From: JACRAR01 sp041674385
Lineage (GTDB): Bacteria; Pseudomonadota; Gammaproteobacteria; Burkholderiales; Rhodocyclaceae
Length of the DNA: 64,000 nt
Direction of reading: 5' to 3'
Assembly (NCBI GenBank): GCA_041674385.1
Contig: JBAYVU010000004.1
Location: 62,001 to 126,000, forward strand
Shown: positions 36,900 through 44,262 of the stretch, in pieces
How positions within the stretch are numbered: the stretch's first letter is position 1
How the letters are laid out: each line of letters starts with the position of its first letter
Notes under the pieces: model-generated
Told to the model about the DNA's origin: nothing
The model's input: only the letters and a program-made list of their open reading frames with translations
Databases searched by the model: none
Translations under genes and position numbers: made by a program

Positions 36900-37923
36900 A
36901 GGTCATATACCCGACGTTTACTTTCGAACGTAACTGCCGCAGGAGCCCCAGCGCGGCATCGGCGCCACTGGCGCCACCGAAGCCTTTGAGCGGTCCCTGA
37001 TTCGACCAGTCGATGGAATGAACGAAACCGGATAGCGCAGAAGTGAAATAATCGCGATCGCAACGCTCTCCCTTACTGATTGCTTCCCGATACAACTCGC
37101 CAGCCAGGCTCATCAGGCAATACACTCCGATACCCTTGACCAGCATGTTCTGACGTGGATGCGCCCACTCTTCAGCAAGCACCAGCGACACTGCCTTCCA
37201 GAACTCAATCAACTTTGCCGCAATAACTTCGTCAACATCTTTGTTGGTGAGTTCCGCTTCCCGCAAGAAGCGGCGAGCAGCCTTTTGCATGGTTCGAAGC
37301 GAAGCGACGCGCATCGGCGCAGTGGTTCGGTTGCCACCAAGGTCGAGTCGCTGATACCAGGGCGAGTTTTGATCTTCATGTAGAACCAAGGCTAGGAACA
37401 ACTCAGGCTTAGCCGTCTTCAAGTCGTCCTCAACCAACCGCGCTTCCGTGTAATCGAGAAGGCTCCCGCTCAAACCTTTAGCCTTGCCGTTGATGACCCG
37501 GAATATCTCCATTTCTTCTTCAATACCTAAACCAACATAGGTCATGAACGCGAAGGGAATTGGACTCTCACGCAAATAGCCCAGACGGTGCTGGCAATCA
37601 ACCTGAGCCATGACCGGACCTTTGCCAGGGTCGACGATAAGTGTTGCCCCTGAGAGTTCTTTCCTTATCTCCCATCCCCGCAGTCCTGGGCGGAGATTAA
37701 AGGTCAGAGGAATCGTGGTCGCCCCTGGTCGTTGGATGTACCGCTTGAACTCAAGGCTGTGTCCGCGATGGAATCGACGCTGGTAGCCTCTGCCTGTTAC
37801 TTCATCCAGGATATCTGGAAAACTGATCTGGCTGAGTTCGGCAGCGGTAGCAAAACCGATGAAAACCTCACGGTCACCGCAGCGGCCGACCTGTCCCGTA
37901 AAAGTGAGATTTGCTTTTTTCAT
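36871..37923 (-). CDS. Second DGQHR-family protein with variant DCQHR motif
   Basis: The 350-residue protein has QVDCQHRLGYL at about 107-117, where the family usually has DGQHR, followed by FMTYVGLGIEEEMEIFRVINGKAKGLS split around the expected turn; IFRVIN-x-K-x-KGLS equals the conserved FxxIN...V segment. It is the compact DndB-like type, without an N-terminal nuclease. The ATG at 37923 starts MKKANLTFTGQVG; the frame is open to 38019 but without similarity. It is first in the minus-strand set with the radical SAM and GHKL genes. Gly-to-Cys at the second motif position is unusual. Confidence 0.75.
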   Translation of the reverse strand: MKKANLTFTGQVGRCGDREVFIGFATAAELSQISFPDILDEVTGRGYQRRFHRGHSLEFKRYIQRPGATTIPLTFNLRPGLRGWEIRKELSGATLIVDPGKGPVMAQVDCQHRLGYLRESPIPFAFMTYVGLGIEEEMEIFRVINGKAKGLSGSLLDYTEARLVEDDLKTAKPELFLALVLHEDQNSPWYQRLDLGGNRTTAPMRVASLRTMQKAARRFLREAELTNKDVDEVIAAKLIEFWKAVSLVLAEEWAHPRQNMLVKGIGVYCLMSLAGELYREAISKGERCDRDYFTSALSGFVHSIDWSNQGPLKGFGGASGADAALGLLRQLRSKVNVGYMTYGKQEHSAH

Positions 37924-38052
37924 TGAGATAATTGCAGTATTTAAGTGCAATTTTAGCCGCCACCATTCCCCCTGTCCATCCATTTGAGTGGCATAACCAT
38001 ATGGCAGGTAATGAGACAAAAACGCCCTCCCTCAACAACCAGTAGGCGTTAG

Positions 38053-39036
38053 TTAATGCGTTGAATCCAAGTCGCCCAGGCATTTACATAGCGTGTCCCT
38101 TAGCGCCGGATGTTCCTGTGCTCGGCTGGATAGAGAATTCGCCAGCGGTCTGAGGGCGGCGATCATCAATGCAGGCATGGCCTTAAAGGCAAGTTGGAGT
38201 GCATGAGCGTCGGTATCCATGAGTACAGCGCCAAGAATCAAGGCTTGCCTCTGATCTTTGGCGGCTTTCTCAGGGAAGCCATGTCTCTGGGTACTCGAAT
38301 AAAGTTTGTGCCACACGAACCGGGCGGCTTGGGGCAGACGAACCGGAATACAGTGGCCCCCTGCCAGCATTGCGCCTGGTTCCGGAGCATCAAGCAAATA
38401 GTCGTAGAAAGGTACGCCCTGCGCCGACCACTCCAGTTCCGGAATATTGATCGTTGCCCCGAGTACCTTGCCGGGGGCCAGCATGTCGACCCGCAGACCT
38501 TGCGCGCCGGGGAGTTTGACCGAGGTCGACGGCTCCGTTGATGGCAATCCCGGAACTGCCGCAAATGGCAACCCCGTCGCGTGCATCGTGGCCAGAAACG
38601 GCAGCGGCACCCCTAGCCTGAGTTGCTGCCGTCGGGCCAAGTCCACGTCGAGCGTCCGGGCCGCTACCGCAACGGCTCCCAACTCGTTCAACCATGCCAT
38701 ATAGCCCAAAGTGCCCACCAGCACCAAGCCAGCCTCAAACGCTTGCCGGTTATGCAGTTCCACCAGCACCCGCGCCACAGATTTGTCGGCAACCTGAAAA
38801 CCCAGCTTGCGCAATGAGGACACCTGGGTCGCTGCCCACTCGCTGAACGCCATGCGCGCTCGCATTTCCTTAAGCGCCGCACCGTCTCCGTCTTTGCAGA
38901 CCAAGTCCTCCCACGGTTTTCCCGGCACAGGATAGAAGACGCGATACCAATACGAATAACCCGTCCCCGAGCGCAAAGCGAGCGAACCAGGCGTGCCCGG
39001 CAGCAAGGTTCCTGCCGCGAGCGTCCGTTCCTTCAA
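38053..39036 (-). CDS. GSU2403-family nucleotidyltransferase-fold protein (NTP_transf_8-like)
   Basis: The protein matches the layout of GSU2403-type proteins: an N-terminal GYSYWYRVFYPVPGK segment, a long helix, then LVLVGTLGYMAWLNELGA and the Asp pair in TLDVDLARRQ expected for a nucleotidyltransferase fold, and RVDMLAPGKV downstream. TTG at 39036 is the first conventional start, but the frame is open and family-like for 19 more codons (LEPKLYREHELAFRTQYAE) to a CTG at 39093, which lies seven bases after GGGG, so the true start may be non-canonical. Repeated ATTTACCCC motifs overlap this start. Substrate unknown. Confidence 0.7.
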   Translation of the reverse strand: MKERTLAAGTLLPGTPGSLALRSGTGYSYWYRVFYPVPGKPWEDLVCKDGDGAALKEMRARMAFSEWAATQVSSLRKLGFQVADKSVARVLVELHNRQAFEAGLVLVGTLGYMAWLNELGAVAVAARTLDVDLARRQQLRLGVPLPFLATMHATGLPFAAVPGLPSTEPSTSVKLPGAQGLRVDMLAPGKVLGATINIPELEWSAQGVPFYDYLLDAPEPGAMLAGGHCIPVRLPQAARFVWHKLYSSTQRHGFPEKAAKDQRQALILGAVLMDTDAHALQLAFKAMPALMIAALRPLANSLSSRAQEHPALRDTLCKCLGDLDSTH

Positions 39037-39094
39037 TTCCGCATACTGGGTGCGGAAAGCCAGTTCATGTTCTCGATATAACTTAGGTTCCAGA

Positions 39095-39180
39095 ATTTAC
39101 CCCATATTTATCGTTTCCATAGGGTAACTATATCACTCACTGCAGATTTACCCCATATTATTTATATTTACGGGGTAAAT
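39095..39180. promoter_or_regulatory. Cluster of ATTTACCCC / GGGGTAAAT operator-like repeats
   Basis: ATTTACCCC occurs at 39095-39103 and 39146-39154, its reverse complement GGGGTAAAT at 39172-39180, and a partial GGGTAA at 39122-39127. The last two exact copies form an inverted repeat with a 17-base spacer. They lie in an A+T-rich stretch upstream of the nucleotidyltransferase gene, and the first overlaps its probable translation start. Confidence 0.75.
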
Positions 39181-39274
39181 TCATTGTCTGCTGGCGCCAT
39201 GCTCTTTCAGACAACCAAGTTTCGCTTTTCTGGTGGCCGCAGATCGGGCAGGTCAGCGTCGATTCAAGTCGCAT
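39158..39274 (-). pseudogene. 5' fragment of a small zinc-ribbon gene truncated at the island edge
   Basis: Starting four bases after the arsA stop, an ATG opens MRLESTLTCPICGHQKSET, which resembles the start of the small GDCCVFCSYGS-type zinc-ribbon proteins often found in metal-resistance loci. After about residue 19 the similarity stops and the frame runs into the ATTTACCCC repeat region, ending after 38 codons. The gene has probably been cut by insertion of the island on its left, placing the island's right edge near 39217. A second decayed copy is seen near 48147-48195. Confidence 0.6.
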
Positions 39275-39277
39275 CGA

Positions 39278-41026
39278 TTACTCGGTCAATTGCGCCAAAC
39301 CCTTTGCGCCAATCGGCGCTTCGGGCAGCCAGGGAATCAGGGCGCAGCGGGATGAGAGTCGATCGGCCACCCGCCGGATGAAGGGAACCTCGTAGTGACC
39401 GCGCTGGGCCAGTAAGGGATTGCGGGTGCCGCTGGCCAGCAGGCTCTGGTTGATTACCCAGGCAAACGGCTGAATCTTGGCGCGCGCAAGATCGTTTTGC
39501 AGACGTTCGGCTTCATGCACCGGTGTGGCTTCGGGCAGGGTCACGATCAATACCTTGGTGTAATCCGCATCGCGCAATCGTGGCAGCAGGCTGCGCACGG
39601 CTTCCGGCATGTCGCCCTGGGTGCGCAGGACTTCCCGGTGGTAAGACTCGGCGGCATCGAGCAACAGTATGGTGTGGCCAGTGGGTGCCGTATCGAGGAC
39701 GACAAAGCCTTCCTTGCCGGCATCGACAGCCCGCGCGAAGGCGCGGAATACGGCGATCTCCTCGGTGCAGGGTGAACGCAAGTCTTCTTCGAGCATGGTG
39801 CGGCCGTTCGGATCGAGATTGCTCCCGGCCTTGGCGAGCACCTCTGCCGTGTATTGGGCGATTTCCACGGACGGGTCGATGCGGCTTACCGTCAGGAGTG
39901 GAATGGCCTCGCCCACAGCGGCATCCAGGTGGGCGGCCGGGTCAGTCGTCGAAAGCTGGACGGGAAAGCCGCGTCGGGCGAGCGTCATGGCGATGGCGGC
40001 AGCAACCGTGGTCTTGCCCACGCCCCCCTTGCCCATGGCCATGATGACGCCGCTGCCGGCCTTGGCGATTTCATCGACCAACACGCTGAGCGGTCCAGGC
40101 AGCTGCGTCGTCGCCACATCGGAGGGAACCGACAAGTTGGCCTGATCCGGATGAGCCATCTGGCGCAAGGCAGGCAGCCCCACAGTACCCAGCGGCAGGA
40201 AGGAAGTCACCGTGCGCGGCAAGTGGCTCAATCCGGCGGGGATCGCCGCCAGTGCCGAGTCGGCCCGCTGCATCATGGCATTGGCGATGGTGTCAGCCGT
40301 GGTTTCGGTGGAGAACAGGCCATTGATAGCCAACTGCAGGTTGCTGACGCCGAGTTCAACCAGCTCCGCCCGCGTGCGTTCCGCCTCACGCAAGGCCGAG
40401 GTGTCCGGACGACTGACGAGGATGACGGTGGTGCTGGCAGGATCGCAGAGCCGCGCCACAGTAGCGGCATACAGCGACTTTTGCTTTTCCAATCCGGCCA
40501 GCGGCCCAAGGCAGGATGCGCCGCTATCCGAGGAAGCGATAAACTCGCTCCAGGCCGAAGGTAGCGTGAGCAGCCGCAAGGTGTGGCCGGTCGGCGCCGT
40601 GTCGAAAATCACGTGGTCGAACTCTGCCGTCACTTGCGGTTGACCGAGGAGCTTGGAGAATTCGTCGAAGGCGGCGATTTCGACCGTACAGGCGCCGGAG
40701 AACTGCTCCTCCATGCTGGCAATCGCTGCGGCCGGGAGAATGCCTCGATAGGGGGCGACCATCCGCTCGCGATAGTCTCTGGCCGCTGCTTCGGGGTCGA
40801 TGTTGAGTGCGTAAAGGCCCATGACTCCAGGGATGGCCGTCGGTTGCGCACCGAGGCTTACGCCCAGCACTTCATCCAGATTGGACGCCGGATCGGTGCT
40901 CACGATCAGCACGCGTTTGCCGGCATCGGCCAGCGCCAGGCCGGTGGCGCAGGACAGCGAAGTTTTGCCAACGCCGCCTTTGCCAGTAAAAAACAGGTGG
41001 CGAGTGGATACGCCCGGCAATGTCAT
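39278..41026 (-). CDS. arsA: Arsenite efflux ATPase ArsA (tandem-domain)
   Basis: The 582-residue protein has two homologous ATPase halves, each with a deviant Walker A: GKGGVGKTSLS near residue 15 and GKGGVGKTTVA near 330. Each half also has the DTAPTGHTLR / DTAPTGHTILL signature (signal-transduction domain). ArsA energises arsenite extrusion at the inner membrane; here the partner would be Acr3, upstream in the same operon, receiving As(III) from ArsD. The gene is eleven bases after arsD. Its 3' end with the following 60 bases is duplicated in decayed form at 48147-48255. Confidence 0.96.
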   Translation of the reverse strand: MTLPGVSTRHLFFTGKGGVGKTSLSCATGLALADAGKRVLIVSTDPASNLDEVLGVSLGAQPTAIPGVMGLYALNIDPEAAARDYRERMVAPYRGILPAAAIASMEEQFSGACTVEIAAFDEFSKLLGQPQVTAEFDHVIFDTAPTGHTLRLLTLPSAWSEFIASSDSGASCLGPLAGLEKQKSLYAATVARLCDPASTTVILVSRPDTSALREAERTRAELVELGVSNLQLAINGLFSTETTADTIANAMMQRADSALAAIPAGLSHLPRTVTSFLPLGTVGLPALRQMAHPDQANLSVPSDVATTQLPGPLSVLVDEIAKAGSGVIMAMGKGGVGKTTVAAAIAMTLARRGFPVQLSTTDPAAHLDAAVGEAIPLLTVSRIDPSVEIAQYTAEVLAKAGSNLDPNGRTMLEEDLRSPCTEEIAVFRAFARAVDAGKEGFVVLDTAPTGHTILLLDAAESYHREVLRTQGDMPEAVRSLLPRLRDADYTKVLIVTLPEATPVHEAERLQNDLARAKIQPFAWVINQSLLASGTRNPLLAQRGHYEVPFIRRVADRLSSRCALIPWLPEAPIGAKGLAQLTE

Positions 41027-41036
41027 GCTGACATGC

Positions 41037-41411
41037 TCAGCAGCAGCCGGACTTGGGATTGCAACCCTCGGCGACCACTTTGATAGGCGGCTTCTCGGCG
41101 GTTGTCAGGGCGATTCCCAGCTTCTGCACCAGTTGGATACGCGAGGGATACATGCCGGTGGAAACGATGTGTCCATCCACCACCAATATGGGCAAGCGAT
41201 CCATCCCCGCTTCCATCTCCCTGACGACCTCGGGATTGCCGACGAAAGCCTGCGGTTCCTGGGAAAGGTTGTAGCGCTTGACCTGGATGTCATGCTCCGC
41301 CAGCCATTGCAGGTCGGCGGCGAACTGGACCAAGACCGGATCGACTTCCACGCCGCAAACCCCGGTGGAACAGCACATGGCGGGATCAAAAACTTCAAGC
41401 TTCTTCTTCAT
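41037..41411 (-). CDS. arsD: Arsenic metallochaperone ArsD
   Basis: The 124-residue protein has the As(III)-binding trio in PAMCCSTGVCG (Cys12, Cys13, Cys18) and a C-terminal Cys-rich tail ending GCNPKSGCC. It delivers arsenite to ArsA and weakly represses ars operons. ATG at 41411 follows AAGGAAA. Its gene lies between the ECF sigma gene and arsA in the standard arsD-arsA order. The last residues closely resemble the tail of the AhpD-like protein at 48420-48686. Confidence 0.96.
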   Translation of the reverse strand: MKKKLEVFDPAMCCSTGVCGVEVDPVLVQFAADLQWLAEHDIQVKRYNLSQEPQAFVGNPEVVREMEAGMDRLPILVVDGHIVSTGMYPSRIQLVQKLGIALTTAEKPPIKVVAEGCNPKSGCC

Positions 41412-41479
41412 GGAATTTCCTTTTGTTCGTAACATTTGTGTCGGATAACACCGGGTCCCGCAGAGCCCGGGAGGACTCA

Positions 41480-42067
41480 CTAGCGTTCCGTTTTCAACGT
41501 GCAGCAGAGCACGCCGGCTTCCCGGTGGTGAAAGTCGCAATGTGTCTCCAAGGCCACTTTCAAGGCGTGGCGAGCCCGATGCAGCCGAATCTTGGCGTTG
41601 CCCACGCTGATGCCCGCATCCTGTGCAATTTCCGACGCTGTCCGGTCGAGCATGTCCGCCTGCACCAGCGGGACACGCTGGTGAGCCGGCAACTTCGCCA
41701 GCAGTGCCGAGACGCACTGGCTCATCTGCCGTTGTTCGAGATGTTCGAGGTGTTCGAGGTGTTCGCCAATGGCGGCGTCGATCACTTCTTCCGGCTCATC
41801 GACAGCTTGTTCCGCGGGCAGGACGGGGCTGCGATCCCGTCGTCGCAACAGATCGTAGGCGAGATTGACGCCGATGCGGTGCAACCAGGTGCCCAGCGCC
41901 GCTTCGCCACGGAAACCGTCAACCGCTGTCAGTGCCCGCAACAGCGTTTCGTTGGCCAAGTCCTCGGCTTCCGTCGGACCGACCAGCTGCGCCAGGCTCG
42001 CCACCAATCGGCCGCGTTCGGCGGGGTACAGGCGAAGCAGTTCGTCGCGAGATAGTCTTGTGTTCAT
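41480..42067 (-). CDS. ECF-type RNA polymerase sigma factor in the ars operon
   Basis: The 195-residue protein has sigma region 2 (DLANETLLRALTAVDGFRGEAALGTWLHRI) split across the promoter -10 recognition helix, a short EHLEHLEHLEQ linker coded by four 9-bp repeats, and region 4 (RTASEIAQDAGISVGNAKIRLHRARHAL). The C-terminus ends CDFHHREAGVLCCTLKTER, a His/Cys-rich tail that might bind arsenite. No anti-sigma gene is adjacent. ATG at 42067 fits the family; a longer frame overlaps acr3. It is co-directional with acr3 (20 bases) and arsD (68 bases), so it probably is arsenic-responsive. Confidence 0.88.
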   Translation of the reverse strand: MNTRLSRDELLRLYPAERGRLVASLAQLVGPTEAEDLANETLLRALTAVDGFRGEAALGTWLHRIGVNLAYDLLRRRDRSPVLPAEQAVDEPEEVIDAAIGEHLEHLEHLEQRQMSQCVSALLAKLPAHQRVPLVQADMLDRTASEIAQDAGISVGNAKIRLHRARHALKVALETHCDFHHREAGVLCCTLKTER

Positions 42068-42087
42068 AACTGTTCCTGCGAATCTTC

Positions 42088-43158
42088 CTATCCGCGGCCA
42101 AGCGAGCGGGCTGACGTCGGAACGAAATACTTCCGCTGAAACCATAGCGCAACATTGACCAGACCGATCATCACCGGCACTTCAACCAGCGGCCCAATGA
42201 CTGCCGCAAAAGCGACACCCGAGTTGATGCCGTATACCGCCACGGCCACAGCGATGGCCAGTTCAAAGTTGTTGCTGGCTGCGGTAAATGAAAGCGTGGC
42301 GCTCTTTTCGTAACCGGCACCCAGGCGCATGCACATGAAAAACGAGAACACGAACATCACCACAAAATAGATCAGCAATGGAATGGCGATGCGCACGACA
42401 TCCAGCGGAATGCCGATGATCAGTTTGCCTTTCAGGCTGAACATGACCACGATGGTGAAGAGCAGCGCGGCCAGTGTGATCGGTCCGATCTTCGGCACGA
42501 AATGAGCGTGGTACCAATCCTTGCCGACAAAACGCAGCATGACCACGCGCGTTAGCACGCCGGCGATACAGGGAATGCCCAGATAGATGAAAACACTTTC
42601 GGCAATCTGCTGGATCGAGATATCGACCACCGAGCCGGACAGCCCGAAGAAAGGCGGCAACACCGTGATGAACAGCCAGGCATAGACACTGAAAAACAGC
42701 ACCTGAAAAATCGAATTGAACGCTACCAAGCCGGCAGCATACTCAGTAGAACCTTTGGCGAGTTCGTTCCAGACGATCACCATGGCAATGCAGCGGGCCA
42801 GCCCGATCATGATCAGGCCCACCATGTATTCCGGCTTGTCCTGAAGAAAAATCAGCGCCAGCGCAAACATCAAAACTGGCCCGACAACCCAGTTCTGAAC
42901 CAGGGAAAGGCCCAATACCCGCCAGTCGCGGAAAACATCGGGCAAGTCTTCGTAACGCACCTTGGCAAAGGGCGGATACATCATCAGAATCAGCCCCACC
43001 GCAATGGGAATGTTGGTGGTTCCAACGTTGAAGCTGTTGATGAAGTCCTCAATCCCAGGCACAAAAAAGCCGAGGCCCACACCAAGCGTCATGGCGGCAA
43101 AAATCCAGACGGTCAGATATCTGTCCAGGAAAGAGAGTTTGCTTGTCAGGGAAGTCAT
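42088..43158 (-). CDS. arsB: Arsenite efflux permease Acr3
   Basis: The 356-residue inner-membrane protein has about ten helices of the BASS/Acr3 fold; family marks are LVQNWVVGPVLMFALA, LIMIGLARCIAMVIVWNELA with the essential Cys, and AASNNFELAIAVAVAVYG. It extrudes As(III)OH by proton exchange, alone or with ArsA. It is the third gene after arsR and arsC. A 20-codon open frame just upstream overlaps its ATG (ATGA), which may couple translation. Confidence 0.95.
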   Translation of the reverse strand: MTSLTSKLSFLDRYLTVWIFAAMTLGVGLGFFVPGIEDFINSFNVGTTNIPIAVGLILMMYPPFAKVRYEDLPDVFRDWRVLGLSLVQNWVVGPVLMFALALIFLQDKPEYMVGLIMIGLARCIAMVIVWNELAKGSTEYAAGLVAFNSIFQVLFFSVYAWLFITVLPPFFGLSGSVVDISIQQIAESVFIYLGIPCIAGVLTRVVMLRFVGKDWYHAHFVPKIGPITLAALLFTIVVMFSLKGKLIIGIPLDVVRIAIPLLIYFVVMFVFSFFMCMRLGAGYEKSATLSFTAASNNFELAIAVAVAVYGINSGVAFAAVIGPLVEVPVMIGLVNVALWFQRKYFVPTSARSLGRG

Positions 43159-43217
43159 CGACGTTCATCCCGCGGAAGACCCACAAGCCGATTGGAAGAT
43201 TCGAAACGGCTGGCCAT
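43155..43217 (-). CDS. Possible 20-codon leader peptide coupling arsC to acr3
   Basis: ATG at 43217, two bases after the arsC stop with GGGAGA just before it, encodes MASRFESSNRLVGLPRDERR and stops in the ATGA that contains the acr3 start. The arrangement is typical of translational coupling; the peptide need not have its own function. Confidence 0.35.
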   Translation of the reverse strand: MASRFESSNRLVGLPRDERR

Positions 43218-43219
43218 GA

Positions 43220-43714
43220 TTAGTCTCCCGCGTGAATTCGCTGCGCTGCGGCCAGCACTTCGTCGCGGCTCAGGGTTTCCAATGGAAGCGCAAGGAATGC
43301 CTTGATACGCTTTTTCAGCGACTGATAGGCTTCTTCGAAAGCGGCACGCCGAGCTTCGATGGGCTCGATGTGGGCCGGATCGGGAATGCCCCAGTGAGCA
43401 GTCGCCGGATGTCCCGGCCACATTGGGCAGACCTCCTTGGCGGCATCCCCGCAGACCGTAAAGATGAAATCGAACTCAGGCTTGCCCGGCATGGCGAACT
43501 CGTCCCAGGACTTGCTACGCGCACCTGCGCAAGGCACCCCGTGTTTTTCCAGCGTCTCGAGAGCCACGGGATTCACATGACCGGTCGGCCTGCTACCGGC
43601 CGAAAAAGCCTTTATGCGACCCTTACCCATATGGTTGAACAGCATCTCGCCCAGGACGGAACGGGCTGAATTGCCGGTGCATAGCACGAGGACGTTGAAT
43701 ATCCGGCCGGACAT
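43220..43714 (-). CDS. arsC: Thioredoxin-coupled arsenate reductase ArsC (LMW-phosphatase type)
   Basis: The 164-residue protein has the phosphatase P-loop VLCTGNSARS (Cys-x5-Arg), a second cysteine in FTVCGDAAKEVCP, and TAHWGIPDPA for the acid loop. It reduces arsenate to arsenite using thioredoxin or an analogous donor. ATG at 43714 begins MSGRIFNVLVLC; the longer open frame runs into arsR. It is 13 bases after arsR and precedes acr3. Confidence 0.95.
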   Translation of the reverse strand: MSGRIFNVLVLCTGNSARSVLGEMLFNHMGKGRIKAFSAGSRPTGHVNPVALETLEKHGVPCAGARSKSWDEFAMPGKPEFDFIFTVCGDAAKEVCPMWPGHPATAHWGIPDPAHIEPIEARRAAFEEAYQSLKKRIKAFLALPLETLSRDEVLAAAQRIHAGD

Positions 43715-43727
43715 GAAAGACTCGAGC

Positions 43728-44075
43728 TTATCCAGGCTTGCGGCGACGCTTGGAGATGGTTGCGGCCGCAGCCGTCTTCGGCAGGCATTGCCTGCCCTGA
43801 CAGCAATTGTCGGTGAGATAGGCGATGAGATCGTCCATTGCCTCGAAATTGGCCGAGTAAAAAATAAAACGACCCTCCTGGCGCGAAACCACCAAGCCCG
43901 CATGGGACAGCTCTTTCAAATGAAATGACAGCGTTGCCGCCGGCACCCCCATCGCCTCGGCGATGGCGCCGGCATTCCTACCTTCCGGTCCCGCCTCGAC
44001 GAGCAGACGAAAAACCGCCAACCGCGTCTCCTGCGCCAGTGCCACCAAGGATCTGACTGCCGTATTTATTTCCAT
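43728..44075 (-). CDS. arsR: ArsR/SmtB-family arsenical repressor
   Basis: The 115-residue winged-helix protein has the recognition helix region GVPAATLSFHLKELSHAGLV and the wing EGRFIFYSA. The inducer site is C-terminal: NCCQGRQC (Cys91, Cys92, Cys97), like the C95/C96/C102 arrangement in Acidithiobacillus ArsR rather than the alpha-3 site of E. coli ArsR. It represses the downstream ars operon. A TATAAT on the minus strand (44087-44082) lies just upstream, and the whole leader (about 100 bases) is duplicated near 48266-48365. Confidence 0.95.
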   Translation of the reverse strand: MEINTAVRSLVALAQETRLAVFRLLVEAGPEGRNAGAIAEAMGVPAATLSFHLKELSHAGLVVSRQEGRFIFYSANFEAMDDLIAYLTDNCCQGRQCLPKTAAAATISKRRRKPG

Positions 44076-44170
44076 ACTTCCATTATAGTCGAATTTTTAT
44101 TTGCTGCACGGACTTTTTTCTGCTTCACGCCGGAACTGTGTAGCCTAATGGTACTTTGTCTGGGGAATAC
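44070..44170 (-). promoter_or_regulatory. arsR promoter/leader, duplicated at 48.3 kb
   Basis: TATAAT on the minus strand at 44087-44082 lies eight bases before the arsR ATG, so the operator must be short and close. Forward, the shared block is TTCCATA..ATTATA.T.GAATT (44072-44096), with matching sequence to about 44165. A related copy occurs at 48267-48365 beside the arsA relic. Confidence 0.65.
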
Positions 44171-44262
44171 ATTGAGTCAGATCATCCACCGGGCACAGTT
44201 CGGATACAGGCTCGGCGCACAGATTATCGGACAAGGCGATCAACTGCGCCATCCCCGTTCGT

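Noticed and set aside
41735..41770. 9-bp tandem repeat as a regulatory repeat
   Set aside because: It is inside the sigma-factor coding frame and codes for repeated Glu-His-Leu units; treated as part of the gene.
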